Assembly: GCA_964607575.1 (NCBI GenBank)
Contig: CAZSLS010000152.1
Span: 1 to 16,648 of the forward strand
DNA: 16,648 nucleotides
Source: BS750m-G57 sp964607575
GTDB taxonomy: Bacteria; Planctomycetota; Phycisphaerae; SM23-33
Direction of reading: 5' to 3'
The position numbers and the translations under genes were made by a program. A model generated the notes under the pieces. It searched no databases, had not been told where the DNA came from, and was given only the letters and a program-made list of their open reading frames with translations. This document shows positions 8,045 to 15,406 of the stretch, in pieces. The stretch's first letter is position 1, and every line of letters starts with the position of its first letter.

Positions 8045-8845
8045 ATGAAAAAGATGATCGATCGCAGAAGTTTCCTGACCGGTTCGGTCGCCGCCGCAGC
8101 CGCGGTCACCTTGACCGGTTCGTCGGCTAGCGCCGAAGACAAGAAATCTCCCCAGGAGTACTACGAACTGAGGGCCTACCGTATCGCCAAGGCCGAAAAG
8201 CAGACGATCATTAAGGACTACTTCGCCAAGGCGTTGGTCCCCGCGCTGAACCGCCTGGGGATCGACCGCGTCGGCGTGTTCGAACTGTGCGAGGGCAATG
8301 ACCTGACGCTGTGGACCCTCATTCCCTACAAAACGCTCGACCAGATGACCGCGTTGAACGGGAAGCTCGCCGCCGACACCGCCTACCAGACCGCCGCCAA
8401 AGATTTCCTGGTCGGATCGAAGCAGGATCCCATGTATACCCGCATCGAGAGTTGGTTGATGAAGGCCTTCGAATGCATTCCGGTCATTGAGCTGCCCGCC
8501 GAAACGAAAGCGGGCAAGGACCGCATCTTCGAGGTCCGCGTCTATGAAAGCCACAACGAAGACGCCGCCCGCCGCAAAGTCCACATGTTCAACAACGGTG
8601 AGACGCAGGTGATGCGCGACACGAAGCTGGCGCCGGTGTTCTTCGGCGAGACGCTCATCGGAGGCAACGTGCCGAACCTCACGTATATGCTCGCGGCCCC
8701 GAGCATGGAAGCCCACAAAGAGCACTGGAAGGCCTTCGGCGGTCACCCGGTATGGAAGAAGATGCGGGGCATGAAATTGTACAGGGGCACGGTCTCGAAA
8801 ATATACAACTACTTCCTCAAACCGCTTAAGTGTTCGCAGATATAA
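8045..8845 (+). CDS. Tat-exported NIPSNAP family protein
   Basis: A 266-residue protein with a twin-arginine signal (DRRSFLTGS at residues 6-14), a hydrophobic stretch, and a probable cleavage after ASA near residue 30. The mature part reads as a NIPSNAP-type repeat, one copy beginning YYELRAYRIAKAEKQ (about 39-53) and a second beginning FEVRVYESHNEDAARRK (about 163-179). Both have the dimeric alpha/beta-barrel pattern. Such Tat-exported NIPSNAP proteins are abundant in planctomycetes and related phyla, but their biochemical role is not established. Tat export suggests folding, perhaps with a cofactor, before crossing the membrane. A good Shine-Dalgarno AGGAAAGG precedes ATG 8045. It lies 54 bases after the ChaN-like gene and could share its transcript. 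Family call is confident; no function is claimed. Confidence 0.85.
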   Translation: MKKMIDRRSFLTGSVAAAAAVTLTGSSASAEDKKSPQEYYELRAYRIAKAEKQTIIKDYFAKALVPALNRLGIDRVGVFELCEGNDLTLWTLIPYKTLDQMTALNGKLAADTAYQTAAKDFLVGSKQDPMYTRIESWLMKAFECIPVIELPAETKAGKDRIFEVRVYESHNEDAARRKVHMFNNGETQVMRDTKLAPVFFGETLIGGNVPNLTYMLAAPSMEAHKEHWKAFGGHPVWKKMRGMKLYRGTVSKIYNYFLKPLKCSQI

Positions 8846-8887
8846 ATGCTGCGGGACCAACCGGCGGCGAGCTAGCAGGAGTCTCTC

Positions 8888-9979
8888 TTGCGCGTACTTG
8901 TCGTGATGTCGAAGTTCGTCGCGGGAGGCGCCGAGACTACGGCGTTGCGCCTGATCGACGCCTTGGGGGGAAGCGCCCACGAGTTCGTCGTCGTCGCAGT
9001 TAAAGGCGGCGGCGAACTGGCCGATCAATTGCGCCGCACCGGAGCGACGGTCTACGACGGACTGGCGCGGTTCAAACGCGATCCGTTTGGTCTGTGGCGC
9101 CTGGCGAGAATCATCAGGCGCCACCAGACCGACGCGGTGATATGCCTCACCGTCCCCCGCGATGCGCTCTTCTATGCGACACTCGCGCCGCTGCTCGCCT
9201 TCCGATGCATCCCGCGGATATGCTGGTGTCACTCTCGCCCCGACGGGCAATCGGGCAACTTTGTCCCGAGACTCAGGCGATATCAGAGGATGGGGCTGCT
9301 ACACTCGGTAATCTGCATTACTCGCGGCCAGCGGCGGATGCTGGTCGAAGGCGGTCTTCTCCCGCGCCATCTGCCCGTAATCCACAATGGTCTGGACGTT
9401 GTACCGTTTGCCAACGCCAGACCGGTCGACCTCGGTGTGGACCCGGGCGTAAAGACAATCGTGCAGATCGCTAACGTTATGCCCGACAAGGATTTCGCAA
9501 CGCTTCTTGCCGCGGCGGGGGTGCTGAAGCAGAGACGCGAGGATTTCCGTATTGTGCTTGTCGGGCGGGGTACCGATTCTCCTGAAATGGTCGCCGGGAT
9601 CGCCGCAGCCGGCCTGACAGGTACGGTCATCGGCGCCGGACATCGCGACGATATCCCCGGCGTGCTGGCCGCGGCGGATCTGTTTGTGCTGTCGACTCAC
9701 GGAGAAGTTTCCAGCATCGCGACGCTCGAAGCCTTCGCCGCCGGAGTCCCCGCGGTGGTCTCAGACATCCCGGCGTTCGATGAAATGCTGATCGACGGGC
9801 AAGAGGGGCTCCGCGCCGCTGAGGGCGACCCCGCCTCACTCGCCGGCGCGATCGACACGCTCCTGAACGATCCGTCATTGGCGGCGAAGCTGACCGCCAA
9901 CGCCCGCCTGCGCCTCGGGCAGTACGAACTGTCAACAATGGTCCGACGCTTCGACCGCCTCCTGCGGGCGATGGATTAA
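8888..9979 (+). CDS. Glycosyltransferase family 4 (GT-B fold)
   Basis: A 363-residue retaining-type glycosyltransferase. The N-terminal Rossmann half opens VLVVMSKFVAGGAETTALRL, where the glycine loop is typical of GT4 enzymes. The donor-binding C-terminal half carries IVLVGRGTDSP and a canonical EX7E motif, GEVSSIATLEAFAAGVPAV, which binds the nucleotide sugar. It then continues with the usual DIPAFDEML and ANARLRL helices. It probably adds a sugar to the same surface polysaccharide as the upstream locus, although the ChaN-like and NIPSNAP genes intervene. The start is TTG 8888, supported by AGGAG at 8877-8881 six bases upstream and by a family-like first strand. The gene ends in a 4-base convergent overlap with the minus-strand cytochrome gene. 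Confidence 0.87.
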   Translation: MRVLVVMSKFVAGGAETTALRLIDALGGSAHEFVVVAVKGGGELADQLRRTGATVYDGLARFKRDPFGLWRLARIIRRHQTDAVICLTVPRDALFYATLAPLLAFRCIPRICWCHSRPDGQSGNFVPRLRRYQRMGLLHSVICITRGQRRMLVEGGLLPRHLPVIHNGLDVVPFANARPVDLGVDPGVKTIVQIANVMPDKDFATLLAAAGVLKQRREDFRIVLVGRGTDSPEMVAGIAAAGLTGTVIGAGHRDDIPGVLAAADLFVLSTHGEVSSIATLEAFAAGVPAVVSDIPAFDEMLIDGQEGLRAAEGDPASLAGAIDTLLNDPSLAAKLTANARLRLGQYELSTMVRRFDRLLRAMD

Positions 9980-12915
9980 TCCGAGCCGCCTTTTACGTTG
10001 TTGAACATTTTGGGCGCTTTGGTTCCGGGCGGATAGTACCAGAGCGATTCGAAGTACCTCTTGTCGACCTCGTATGTGTCTATCGAGTCCTTTTCCCTGT
10101 CGTACGAGTTGGGCAGGGCGCCGTATCTCTTCATCTCGCGAATGTAGCCTGGGCGGGGTTTGAAGCCCGGCATGTCGAATCGCTTGATCGTGGCGAGATT
10201 CTTATTGCCCGCGGTGATCAGCGCCAATATCGCCTTGTAGTCCGGGTCGCTGGTGCTCTTGAATACCTTCTCGCATTGCGGGAGAGCTTTACCGTCTGTG
10301 GTCTTCTTCGCCGCTTCGCTGCCGCCGGCCGCTTCTGACAGCGGCGCCATGAGCAGCAGCGATCCGGCGGGATTGGTGAAATCGAAGAGGCGGTGGCGGC
10401 TGTACTGGAGACGCGAATCTTTGTTGTTAAACCGCCAGAACGACATTCCCAACTCGTCGCCGATGCTTCCGGGGAGCCTTTTGGCGCCTTTGTGGCACGA
10501 GGCGCATTTCCGTTTGATCGCCGCCTGATATGGCTTGAGTTCCGCCCATCCGCGGTCGGTGTTCACCTGGCGGTTCTGCTGGTATCCGGCGATCGCCCCG
10601 CATCCGAGCGCCGCGTAGGTGCCCGGATAAGGCGCCCCGGCTTCGATCCAGTAGCGGATCGTGTCCTGCTCGGTCTGGGAGAGCTTGACCTTGTTGTGAT
10701 CTCCGCTGAGTTTCTTCATGATCGGGCTCGAGCCGGAACCGACGGTCCGCGGCGCGCGATTTCCGACGGCGATATTCCGTCCGTCGGTAAACTGTTTCTT
10801 CCAGGTGAGCGTGAAGTAGCTGTTGGAGAAGATCGGACCTCGCCCGCCGGTCAGGATTACGCCGTTATTGTACTTCTTGGTGTTGTGGCATTTGATGCAG
10901 TGTTTGTCGAGTATTGGCTGGATGTCGCGTGGGAAGTCGAATATGTCCCGTACGCCCTTGTTGGGAGTGATCGTGCTGGGCGGGCGTTTCATCGCGTGGG
11001 GGCGCCCGCCGACGGGCCTGTTGCCGGCGATCTTCTTGCGCTCTTCGTGGCAGCCGACGCAACTGGTCATCTCGCCGGGCATCACGCTTACGAAGCTGTG
11101 CATCCGCTTGACCGAGTTGTTTTGGGCATCCAGCGCCACGAAGAAGAACGCCCGTTTTGCCGGCAGGAGGAAGTTCGCCGATCCGTCTTCTTCGACCGGA
11201 ACGGTCCCGAGCACGCGTTCCAGCGTGAACGTTCCGCCGTAGCTCATCGGGTCCATACCGCCGGTGAAGTTGATCGGTTTGGGCAGCGATTCGAGGATCA
11301 GCAGCTTCTTGATATCGCCTTTCTTGACACCCTTCATGTTCCGCCCGTTATAGACGTCCATGAGCATCAGTTGGCCCGTTGCCTTGGACGGATCTACCCG
11401 CGAGGGATGGATCCGTTCGCGTTTCCGTTTGACTATCGGGCGGGGCTCCTGCAGCATGGTGCGTCCGCCGAACCGGGCGCCGAGCGTGTACAGCGTGGTG
11501 GTCTTGCCTTTGGGGTTCATGAGTACCAGGCTCTTCCCGCGGGCGACGATGAACGTGTCAGCCGACACCGGATACGGGTCGCGATATCCGCCTCGGCTGA
11601 TGTTCCGCATCGAGCCTCTGTCGTCGGGGCCGTTCTTATCGCTGACAATCGCCACCGCCCCGGCGTGCTCGTGCCCGCCGTGTCCGGGTGAATTGATCAG
11701 GAGTATCTCGCTCGTGCCCGGTATGGGCTTGGCGTCGATGAACACGGCGCTGGGATGCATGTTTCCGAAGAACACCATCTGCCCCGTCCCGTCGGGATTG
11801 GTTGTCCAGAGGTGATGGTAGTCGACCTGCGAGCGGTCCACGTACTCCCATCGCATGTAGAGGACCCGCCCGTCGGGCAGCGGCCAGGGAGTGTTGTCCT
11901 GCTCGACGTTAGCCGATATCTGGCGGACGTTCTTACCGTCGGCGTCGCAGTGGTGCAGCACCGCCACAGACGTCAACCAGCATTGCACCCATCGCTTCAC
12001 GCGGCTCGAGACGAACATGATCTTCCCGTCGGGCAAGTACGTCGGTTCGATGTCGTCGTACAGGCCGTTGGTAAGCTGCTTGAGACCGCTGCCGTCTACA
12101 TTTATCTCGTAGAGATGGAACTGGTCCATCCCCTTCTTACGCCACGAGAAGATGAGTTTTTTTGCGTCGTAATGAACCGCCGGGTCGCGGACCGTCCCTT
12201 CGGGATCTTCGATGAGCATGGTGATTTTGCCCGTGGCGACCTCGAGCTTGGCCAGGCGCCCCTGCTTGCGATAGAGCTTGCTCTTGGCGTTGTAGGAGTA
12301 GTAACCGAAGTTCGCGTACCAGTGTCCGTCAGCTCCGCCTTCACGCGCGGCGAATACGATCTCTTTTACGCCTAGTTTGGTCAGCGCCGAGGCGTCCACC
12401 GGCGGGGCGGGCTTGGGCGCCGGCGTGGTCGTCTTGGCGATCTTGACACCGGCGATGCTGAACTCCCAGATCGACGCGAGATTGTGACTGCTGGCTTTTG
12501 TCGCCAGCATGCGAACGAATCGCCCCTTAGCCTTCAGCCCCTTGATCTTCTCGATACCGCCTTTACCCGCCGTCTGCCTGTGGATCACCTTGAACGCTTT
12601 ACCGTCGTCCGAGGCGAGGATCTTGTATTGCGTCGCGTGGGCGGCTTCCCAGCGTATCGATATCTCGTCGATCGCGACCGATTTGCCCAGGTCGATCTGC
12701 AGCCACTCGCCGCCGCGACTCAGAGGTGTCCGCGAGGCCCATCGCGTGCGCGGGTTCCCGTCGAAGGCGTACCTCGCCGGATAGTTTCCCGCATGCACCG
12801 AAGAGGCGGTAACGACCATTTTCGGTCGCTTCGCTTTAGCGTCCGCGGCGGGCAAGCCCGAAAACGCAACTATCAGTACGGGAAACAACACCGCGATTAT
12901 CGTCCTGTAAGGCAT
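9976..12915 (-). CDS. HzsA-like exported protein: discoidin domain, beta-propeller and three haem c motifs
   Basis: A 979-residue secreted protein. A signal peptide (about residues 1-26) precedes an F5/8 type C (discoidin) domain (about 32-156) that may bind sugar. After a Pro-rich linker (162-173) comes a TolB/PD40-like beta-propeller (about 180-480) with blades such as LYEINVDGSGLKQLT and PTYLPDGKIMFVSSR. A region like the middle domain of hydrazine synthase alpha follows (about 500-620). Three CXXCH motifs bind haem c: CVGCH (619-623), CIKCH (673-677) and CASCH (804-808). The C-terminal stretch FTNPAGSLLLMAPLSEAAGG offers a possible axial Met. Similar proteins occur widely in planctomycetes outside anammox species. 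No hydrazine synthase beta/gamma gene is present, so hydrazine synthesis is not implied. A redox or polysaccharide-linked role is possible. The ATG has AGGAG (complement of 12922-12926) six bases upstream. Confidence 0.82.
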   Translation of the reverse strand: MPYRTIIAVLFPVLIVAFSGLPAADAKAKRPKMVVTASSVHAGNYPARYAFDGNPRTRWASRTPLSRGGEWLQIDLGKSVAIDEISIRWEAAHATQYKILASDDGKAFKVIHRQTAGKGGIEKIKGLKAKGRFVRMLATKASSHNLASIWEFSIAGVKIAKTTTPAPKPAPPVDASALTKLGVKEIVFAAREGGADGHWYANFGYYSYNAKSKLYRKQGRLAKLEVATGKITMLIEDPEGTVRDPAVHYDAKKLIFSWRKKGMDQFHLYEINVDGSGLKQLTNGLYDDIEPTYLPDGKIMFVSSRVKRWVQCWLTSVAVLHHCDADGKNVRQISANVEQDNTPWPLPDGRVLYMRWEYVDRSQVDYHHLWTTNPDGTGQMVFFGNMHPSAVFIDAKPIPGTSEILLINSPGHGGHEHAGAVAIVSDKNGPDDRGSMRNISRGGYRDPYPVSADTFIVARGKSLVLMNPKGKTTTLYTLGARFGGRTMLQEPRPIVKRKRERIHPSRVDPSKATGQLMLMDVYNGRNMKGVKKGDIKKLLILESLPKPINFTGGMDPMSYGGTFTLERVLGTVPVEEDGSANFLLPAKRAFFFVALDAQNNSVKRMHSFVSVMPGEMTSCVGCHEERKKIAGNRPVGGRPHAMKRPPSTITPNKGVRDIFDFPRDIQPILDKHCIKCHNTKKYNNGVILTGGRGPIFSNSYFTLTWKKQFTDGRNIAVGNRAPRTVGSGSSPIMKKLSGDHNKVKLSQTEQDTIRYWIEAGAPYPGTYAALGCGAIAGYQQNRQVNTDRGWAELKPYQAAIKRKCASCHKGAKRLPGSIGDELGMSFWRFNNKDSRLQYSRHRLFDFTNPAGSLLLMAPLSEAAGGSEAAKKTTDGKALPQCEKVFKSTSDPDYKAILALITAGNKNLATIKRFDMPGFKPRPGYIREMKRYGALPNSYDREKDSIDTYEVDKRYFESLWYYPPGTKAPKMFNNVKGGSD

Positions 12916-12963
12916 ATCGATCTCCTGGTCTGTCCCCCCGAGGCATCTTATTGGGCAATTCCT

Positions 12964-12992
12964 ATTATCTCACCGGCGCACGACTTCATCAA
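12964..12992 (-). promoter_or_regulatory. Probable promoter of the HzsA-like gene
   Basis: On the minus strand, TTGATG (complement of 12987-12992) and GATAAT (complement of 12964-12969) are separated by 17 bases. A TGA precedes the second box, giving an extended -10. The predicted start point leaves a leader of roughly 40 bases containing the AGGAG ribosome site. Confidence 0.45.
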
Positions 12993-13458
12993 GCGATTTG
13001 CACGCCGGGCGTTAGCACAATATCAACAAACGCTTTTCCCCCGCCCGCATTGCAGAGAAAGACGCCGCATCTGGAGCCTTGCCACAAATCGGTTTGCGAC
13101 ACAGAGACTCAGAGGTTCAGAGAACGACAAAGTCTTTCTTTTGTTACGACAACAGAAACGGCAGAGAGAAACAGAGAACGGCAAAAAGCAGGGCAATCTT
13201 GTTTTGTCGTTCTCTGTTTCTCTCTGTCGTTTCTGGTTGGTGTCGTTAGCAAAGCCTTTGTCGTTGCCGTTCTCTGAGCCTCTGTGTCTCTGTGTGGAAA
13301 TCAAAACCGCCCGATATCCGACACCGTTAGATGTAATTGCCCCGGTTCAATCCCAGGCATGCCTACTTTTATGATGTGAAATCGCTTATCTTATTTGCCA
13401 TTAAACTCTGACGCTTTTTCCTTTACACCTTTGGGAATTTCATCGAGGACGAGTGAGT
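12993..13458. other. Divergent intergenic region without genes
   Basis: The stretch between the cytochrome promoter and the prepilin start codon. Apart from the long inverted repeat at 13099-13295 I see no credible gene. Open frames on both strands here are by-products of the repeat. The last ~20 bases before the prepilin ATG could encode NFIEDE and a stop, matching the NFIMD end of the prepilin gene itself, so they may be the relic end of a lost paralogue. I could not identify a convincing prepilin promoter. Confidence 0.6.
13099..13295. repeat. ~200-base near-perfect inverted repeat of CAGAGA-rich units
   Basis: Left arm 13099-13186 and right arm 13202-13295 pair almost throughout, around a 15-base loop (13187-13201), with only scattered mismatches and short indels. 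Each arm is itself made of two related units ending in CAGAGAACG(A/G)CAA, so the structure is nested. No transposase or other coding capacity is present. The pentamer AAATC flanks both sides (13086-13090 and 13298-13302) and might be a target duplication, though so short a match can be chance. Purine-rich ACAGAGA palindromes of this look recur in environmental bacterial genomes, as I recall. It could be a non-autonomous mobile element or act as a large RNA/cruciform structure between the divergent genes. Confidence 0.85.
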
Positions 13459-13477
13459 ATGTCAATCACGCCGGGAG
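13439..13477 (+). repeat. Direct repeat copy 1, spanning the prepilin start
   Basis: Matches 14155-14194 at about 35 of 40 aligned positions, including an exact core GTATGTCAATCACGCC. This copy contains the prepilin ATG at 13459 and the bases just before it, which include a GAGGA that may serve as ribosome site. Confidence 0.85.
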
Positions 13478-14169
13478 CATCCCCAAGGAACATAAGAAAA
13501 CGCGTCGCACGATCCAGCGGGTTCACGCTGGTCGAACTACTGGTGGTAATGTTCGTCGCGGTTGGCGTACTGCTGGCCGTCGGGGCAGGGTGCTTTCGTA
13601 TTGATTCAGGGCGAGGTCGGAAGATCCGCGAGACGCAGGTGGCCATCAACGTCATCGACAACGCCATTCGCATGTACCACTCAATGCACGGGAAATACCC
13701 TGACAAAGAATCAATGCCCTCACAGCTGATCGGCCTGATGTTCGAGACAGACGGTAAAGAAGTGGATGACTACCAGCCGGGACCGGGCTATCGACTCGAG
13801 CCGCGGGGCACTGTCTACGGGCCATGGAACGGAGTTGACAAACTGAAACGAACCGGCGATTACGATGGTAAGAATCGGGTATTCTTCCTGGACGGTTTTG
13901 GCCAACCCATCTGGTACTGCCCCTTCAACGATTCAGCCGACCCAGCAAAGGCGGGATATGTGGACGCCGAATTCGATAATATGGACGCCGAAGCCGGCGT
14001 CACCATCGCCGACATCGCAGCATACGCCACGGACGCTTCCGGTAAGTTCTACCGGCGAGACTACATCCTCATGTCACCCAGTGCCAACGGTAAATGGGGC
14101 CTGTTCAGCAATACCAAGAAAAAGAACATAACGCCCACAGACGACATTACTAACTTCATCATGGACTAG
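13459..14169 (+). CDS. Prepilin-like protein with type IV N-methylation leader (pseudopilin family)
   Basis: A 236-residue protein with a class III signal: a short basic leader ending RSSG, cleavage predicted between Gly21 and Phe22, then FTLVELLVVMFVAVGVLLAVG with the conserved Glu at +5 of the mature chain. A helix rich in charged and Ile/Val residues follows (about 52-78), and then a globular domain with FFLDGFGQPIWYCPF, similar to the DPWG-type loop of major pseudopilins. It would be processed by a prepilin peptidase and held in the inner membrane or a pilus-like fibre. No secretion ATPase, platform or secretin gene is near, so it is an orphan here. GTG 13453 in the same frame is an alternative start. 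ATG 13459 has GAGGA at 13445-13449 with better spacing. Planctomycetes often carry many such lone prepilins, whose roles are unclear. Confidence 0.82.
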   Translation: MSITPGASPRNIRKRVARSSGFTLVELLVVMFVAVGVLLAVGAGCFRIDSGRGRKIRETQVAINVIDNAIRMYHSMHGKYPDKESMPSQLIGLMFETDGKEVDDYQPGPGYRLEPRGTVYGPWNGVDKLKRTGDYDGKNRVFFLDGFGQPIWYCPFNDSADPAKAGYVDAEFDNMDAEAGVTIADIAAYATDASGKFYRRDYILMSPSANGKWGLFSNTKKKNITPTDDITNFIMD

Positions 14170-14194
14170 TAAGTATGTCAATCACGCCAGGGAG
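14155..14194 (+). repeat. Direct repeat copy 2, spanning the prepilin stop
   Basis: Second copy of the sequence at 13439-13477, displaced by about 716 bases. It begins inside the last codons of the prepilin gene (TTCATC), covers the TAG stop, and continues into a second ATGTCAATCACGCC that would encode only MSITPGS before a stop. It looks like the relic start of a further prepilin copy. Confidence 0.85.
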
Positions 14195-14487
14195 TTAATT
14201 GGCTTATCAGCAGCGGGCTCGTCGCAAGCGGAATAACTGGTTTTTCTCCTCACAACGCCTGTCCCGAAGAACATCTGGGTTCAACACCTCAACGGTCTTG
14301 CGCAGCGCCCGAGCTTCCGTGTGTAAACTTACTAAAGGATGCTAAGCCGCAAGCGGCAACAACAACGTTACAAGGACAGAGAGGCAAATAATGAATGTAT
14401 CGTATATAACGCAGTCCGCCGGCGGGACCATCGCAGGGGCGTTTGTCTGACCACTGATTACTGATCACCGATTACTGCCGACCAGGG
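14195..14487. other. Intergenic stretch with a hairpin, a possible tiny ORF and a short repeat
   Basis: Between the duplicated prepilin start relic and the minus-strand lipoprotein gene. It holds a small perfect hairpin GCCGC-AA-GCGGC (14346-14357), a 19-codon frame at 14391-14450, and a short imperfect repeat of (C)TGATTACTG (about 14453-14477). No conserved gene is recognised. Confidence 0.55.
14391..14450 (+). CDS. Possible 19-residue small ORF
   Basis: ATG 14391 is preceded by GAGAGG, six bases away, a good ribosome site. The frame encodes MNVSYITQSAGGTIAGAFV and stops at 14448-14450. No family is recognised. It could be a genuine microprotein, the truncated front of a lost gene, or chance; the strong ribosome site is the only support. 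Confidence 0.2.
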   Translation: MNVSYITQSAGGTIAGAFV

Positions 14488-15120
14488 CTATCGAGTACGC
14501 CGTGAGTATGCGACTACCTGGGTCTTGGCTCCGTATTTCCCGTAGCCTTTCATCGTGTTGGGATTCTGCGACGAGATGATGAAACGGATTCGCTGCCTCC
14601 AATGGGGCTGGCGCCCGTCATCGAACCGGCTCAAGACCTGTCCCTCGTAGACCCATTGCGACACCCTCTGCACCCTGTAGGCCACATCGCCCTTACTGAA
14701 TCCTTTTGCACGCGACCTCGCCGAAACGCTGAGTAGAATTCCGCTGTACCAGCCACGATTCGAGGTGAACCGTAGTGCCGCTATAGTGCCTTTCGAATTC
14801 CACCAGTCGCCAACGAGGCCCTGATTGCGCACCGGCTGGGCGACCGCCCGAGGCAGGCTGTTTCTCCAGTTGGGAGGCATCTCACCGCCACCGCCGGCGG
14901 ACCCCGTGGGGGGCGTCTCACCGCCGCCGCCGGAATCAGGCGGCATGGGCGGCAGCTCTTCCGACCCCGGAGGGGGGGCGTCCCCCTGTATGATCCCACC
15001 GTGGCCGCGCAGGTAATGATCCTCAGGGACCCTGTTACCACAGCCACCGAGGACCGTAACAAACGCGATTAGCAGTGCGGCGATGCTCAGATACTTCATA
15101 AGACAGTGTCTCGTTCCCAT
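14488..15120 (-). CDS. Unknown lipoprotein with Pro/Gly-rich linker
   Basis: A 210-residue predicted lipoprotein of unknown function. A hydrophobic leader ends in VLGGC with Cys27 as the acylation site. Residues about 47-83 form a low-complexity Pro/Gly/Glu linker with two GGGGE(T/M)PP units, encoded by a near-exact 18-base duplication (14880-14897 and 14916-14933). The C-terminal part (about 100-208) alternates polar and aromatic residues, with GDWW, WYSGILL, YEGQVLSR and a final basic YSRRTR. This suggests a small beta-rich, lipocalin-like domain, but I cannot name a family. The frame continues further upstream to 15348, but ATG 15120 has AAGGAG (complement of 15128-15133) seven bases before it and starts a proper leader; ATG 15099 is the alternative. 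A promoter lies ~90 bases upstream. Confidence 0.68.
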   Translation of the reverse strand: MGTRHCLMKYLSIAALLIAFVTVLGGCGNRVPEDHYLRGHGGIIQGDAPPPGSEELPPMPPDSGGGGETPPTGSAGGGGEMPPNWRNSLPRAVAQPVRNQGLVGDWWNSKGTIAALRFTSNRGWYSGILLSVSARSRAKGFSKGDVAYRVQRVSQWVYEGQVLSRFDDGRQPHWRQRIRFIISSQNPNTMKGYGKYGAKTQVVAYSRRTR

Positions 15121-15209
15121 GCCCTGACTCCTTACCTGGAATTTACCATATGTGTTCTTGCCCATGTCGAAGATCCGCCACGGCGGGAGCATCGCAAACC
15201 TTCGCGACG

Positions 15210-15237
15210 ATTTTATCAGGAATTCGGGCATTGTCAA
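15210..15237 (-). promoter_or_regulatory. Strong sigma70-type promoter for the unknown lipoprotein gene
   Basis: On the minus strand, TTGACA (complement of 15232-15237) is a perfect -35 box. After 16 bases comes TAAAAT (complement of 15210-15215), one mismatch from consensus, preceded by TGA as an extended -10. The predicted leader to ATG 15120 is about 80 bases and contains AAGGAG. Confidence 0.55.
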
Positions 15238-15304
15238 TGTCTCATTACTAAATCGACGGCCCCTTAAAGCCTGACCCCGACTGCCCCGAAGAGCGAAGTA
15301 GGAA

Positions 15305-15331
15305 GGCGGGACAACCTGCCGCAGGTCCGCC
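15305..15331. repeat. Palindromic hairpin downstream of the OLD-like gene
   Basis: GGCGG/CCGCC and CCTGC/GCAGG arms form an interrupted stem with a bulge. It lies about 75 bases past the stop of the OLD-like gene on the minus strand. Only a weak pyrimidine stretch follows, so it may be a poor terminator or an intergenic repeat copy. Confidence 0.35.
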
Positions 15332-15406
15332 CCCGGCGGGCTCAACATCTCACCTATCTCGCGAAGCGCCGGCCTGACTCCGACTACGCTCCGAATCTCC
15401 GCTTAA

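Noticed and set aside
7994..9250. 418-codon minus-strand open frame
   Set aside because: It lies opposite the NIPSNAP and GT4 genes, which both show clear family motifs; the antisense protein is Arg/Gly/His-rich with no recognisable domain, typical of GC-rich shadow frames.
10393..11691. 432-codon plus-strand open frame
   Set aside because: Antisense to the HzsA-like gene whose haem motifs and propeller blades are coherent; no ribosome site or family motif in this frame.
9976..12915. Anammox hydrazine synthase locus
   Set aside because: Only an HzsA-like architecture is present, with added discoidin domain and no HzsB/HzsC genes; such proteins are common in non-anammox planctomycetes.
13099..13295. 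CRISPR array or insertion sequence
   Set aside because: No regularly spaced repeat-spacer pattern and no transposase; the units pair as one large hairpin.
13023..13304. Minus-strand and plus-strand open frames through the long inverted repeat
   Set aside because: They are translations of a palindrome with repetitive peptides; no ribosome site or family similarity.
14341..14360. Intrinsic terminator after the prepilin gene
   Set aside because: The GCCGC/GCGGC hairpin has a 2-base loop and is followed by CAACAACAAC rather than a T-run.
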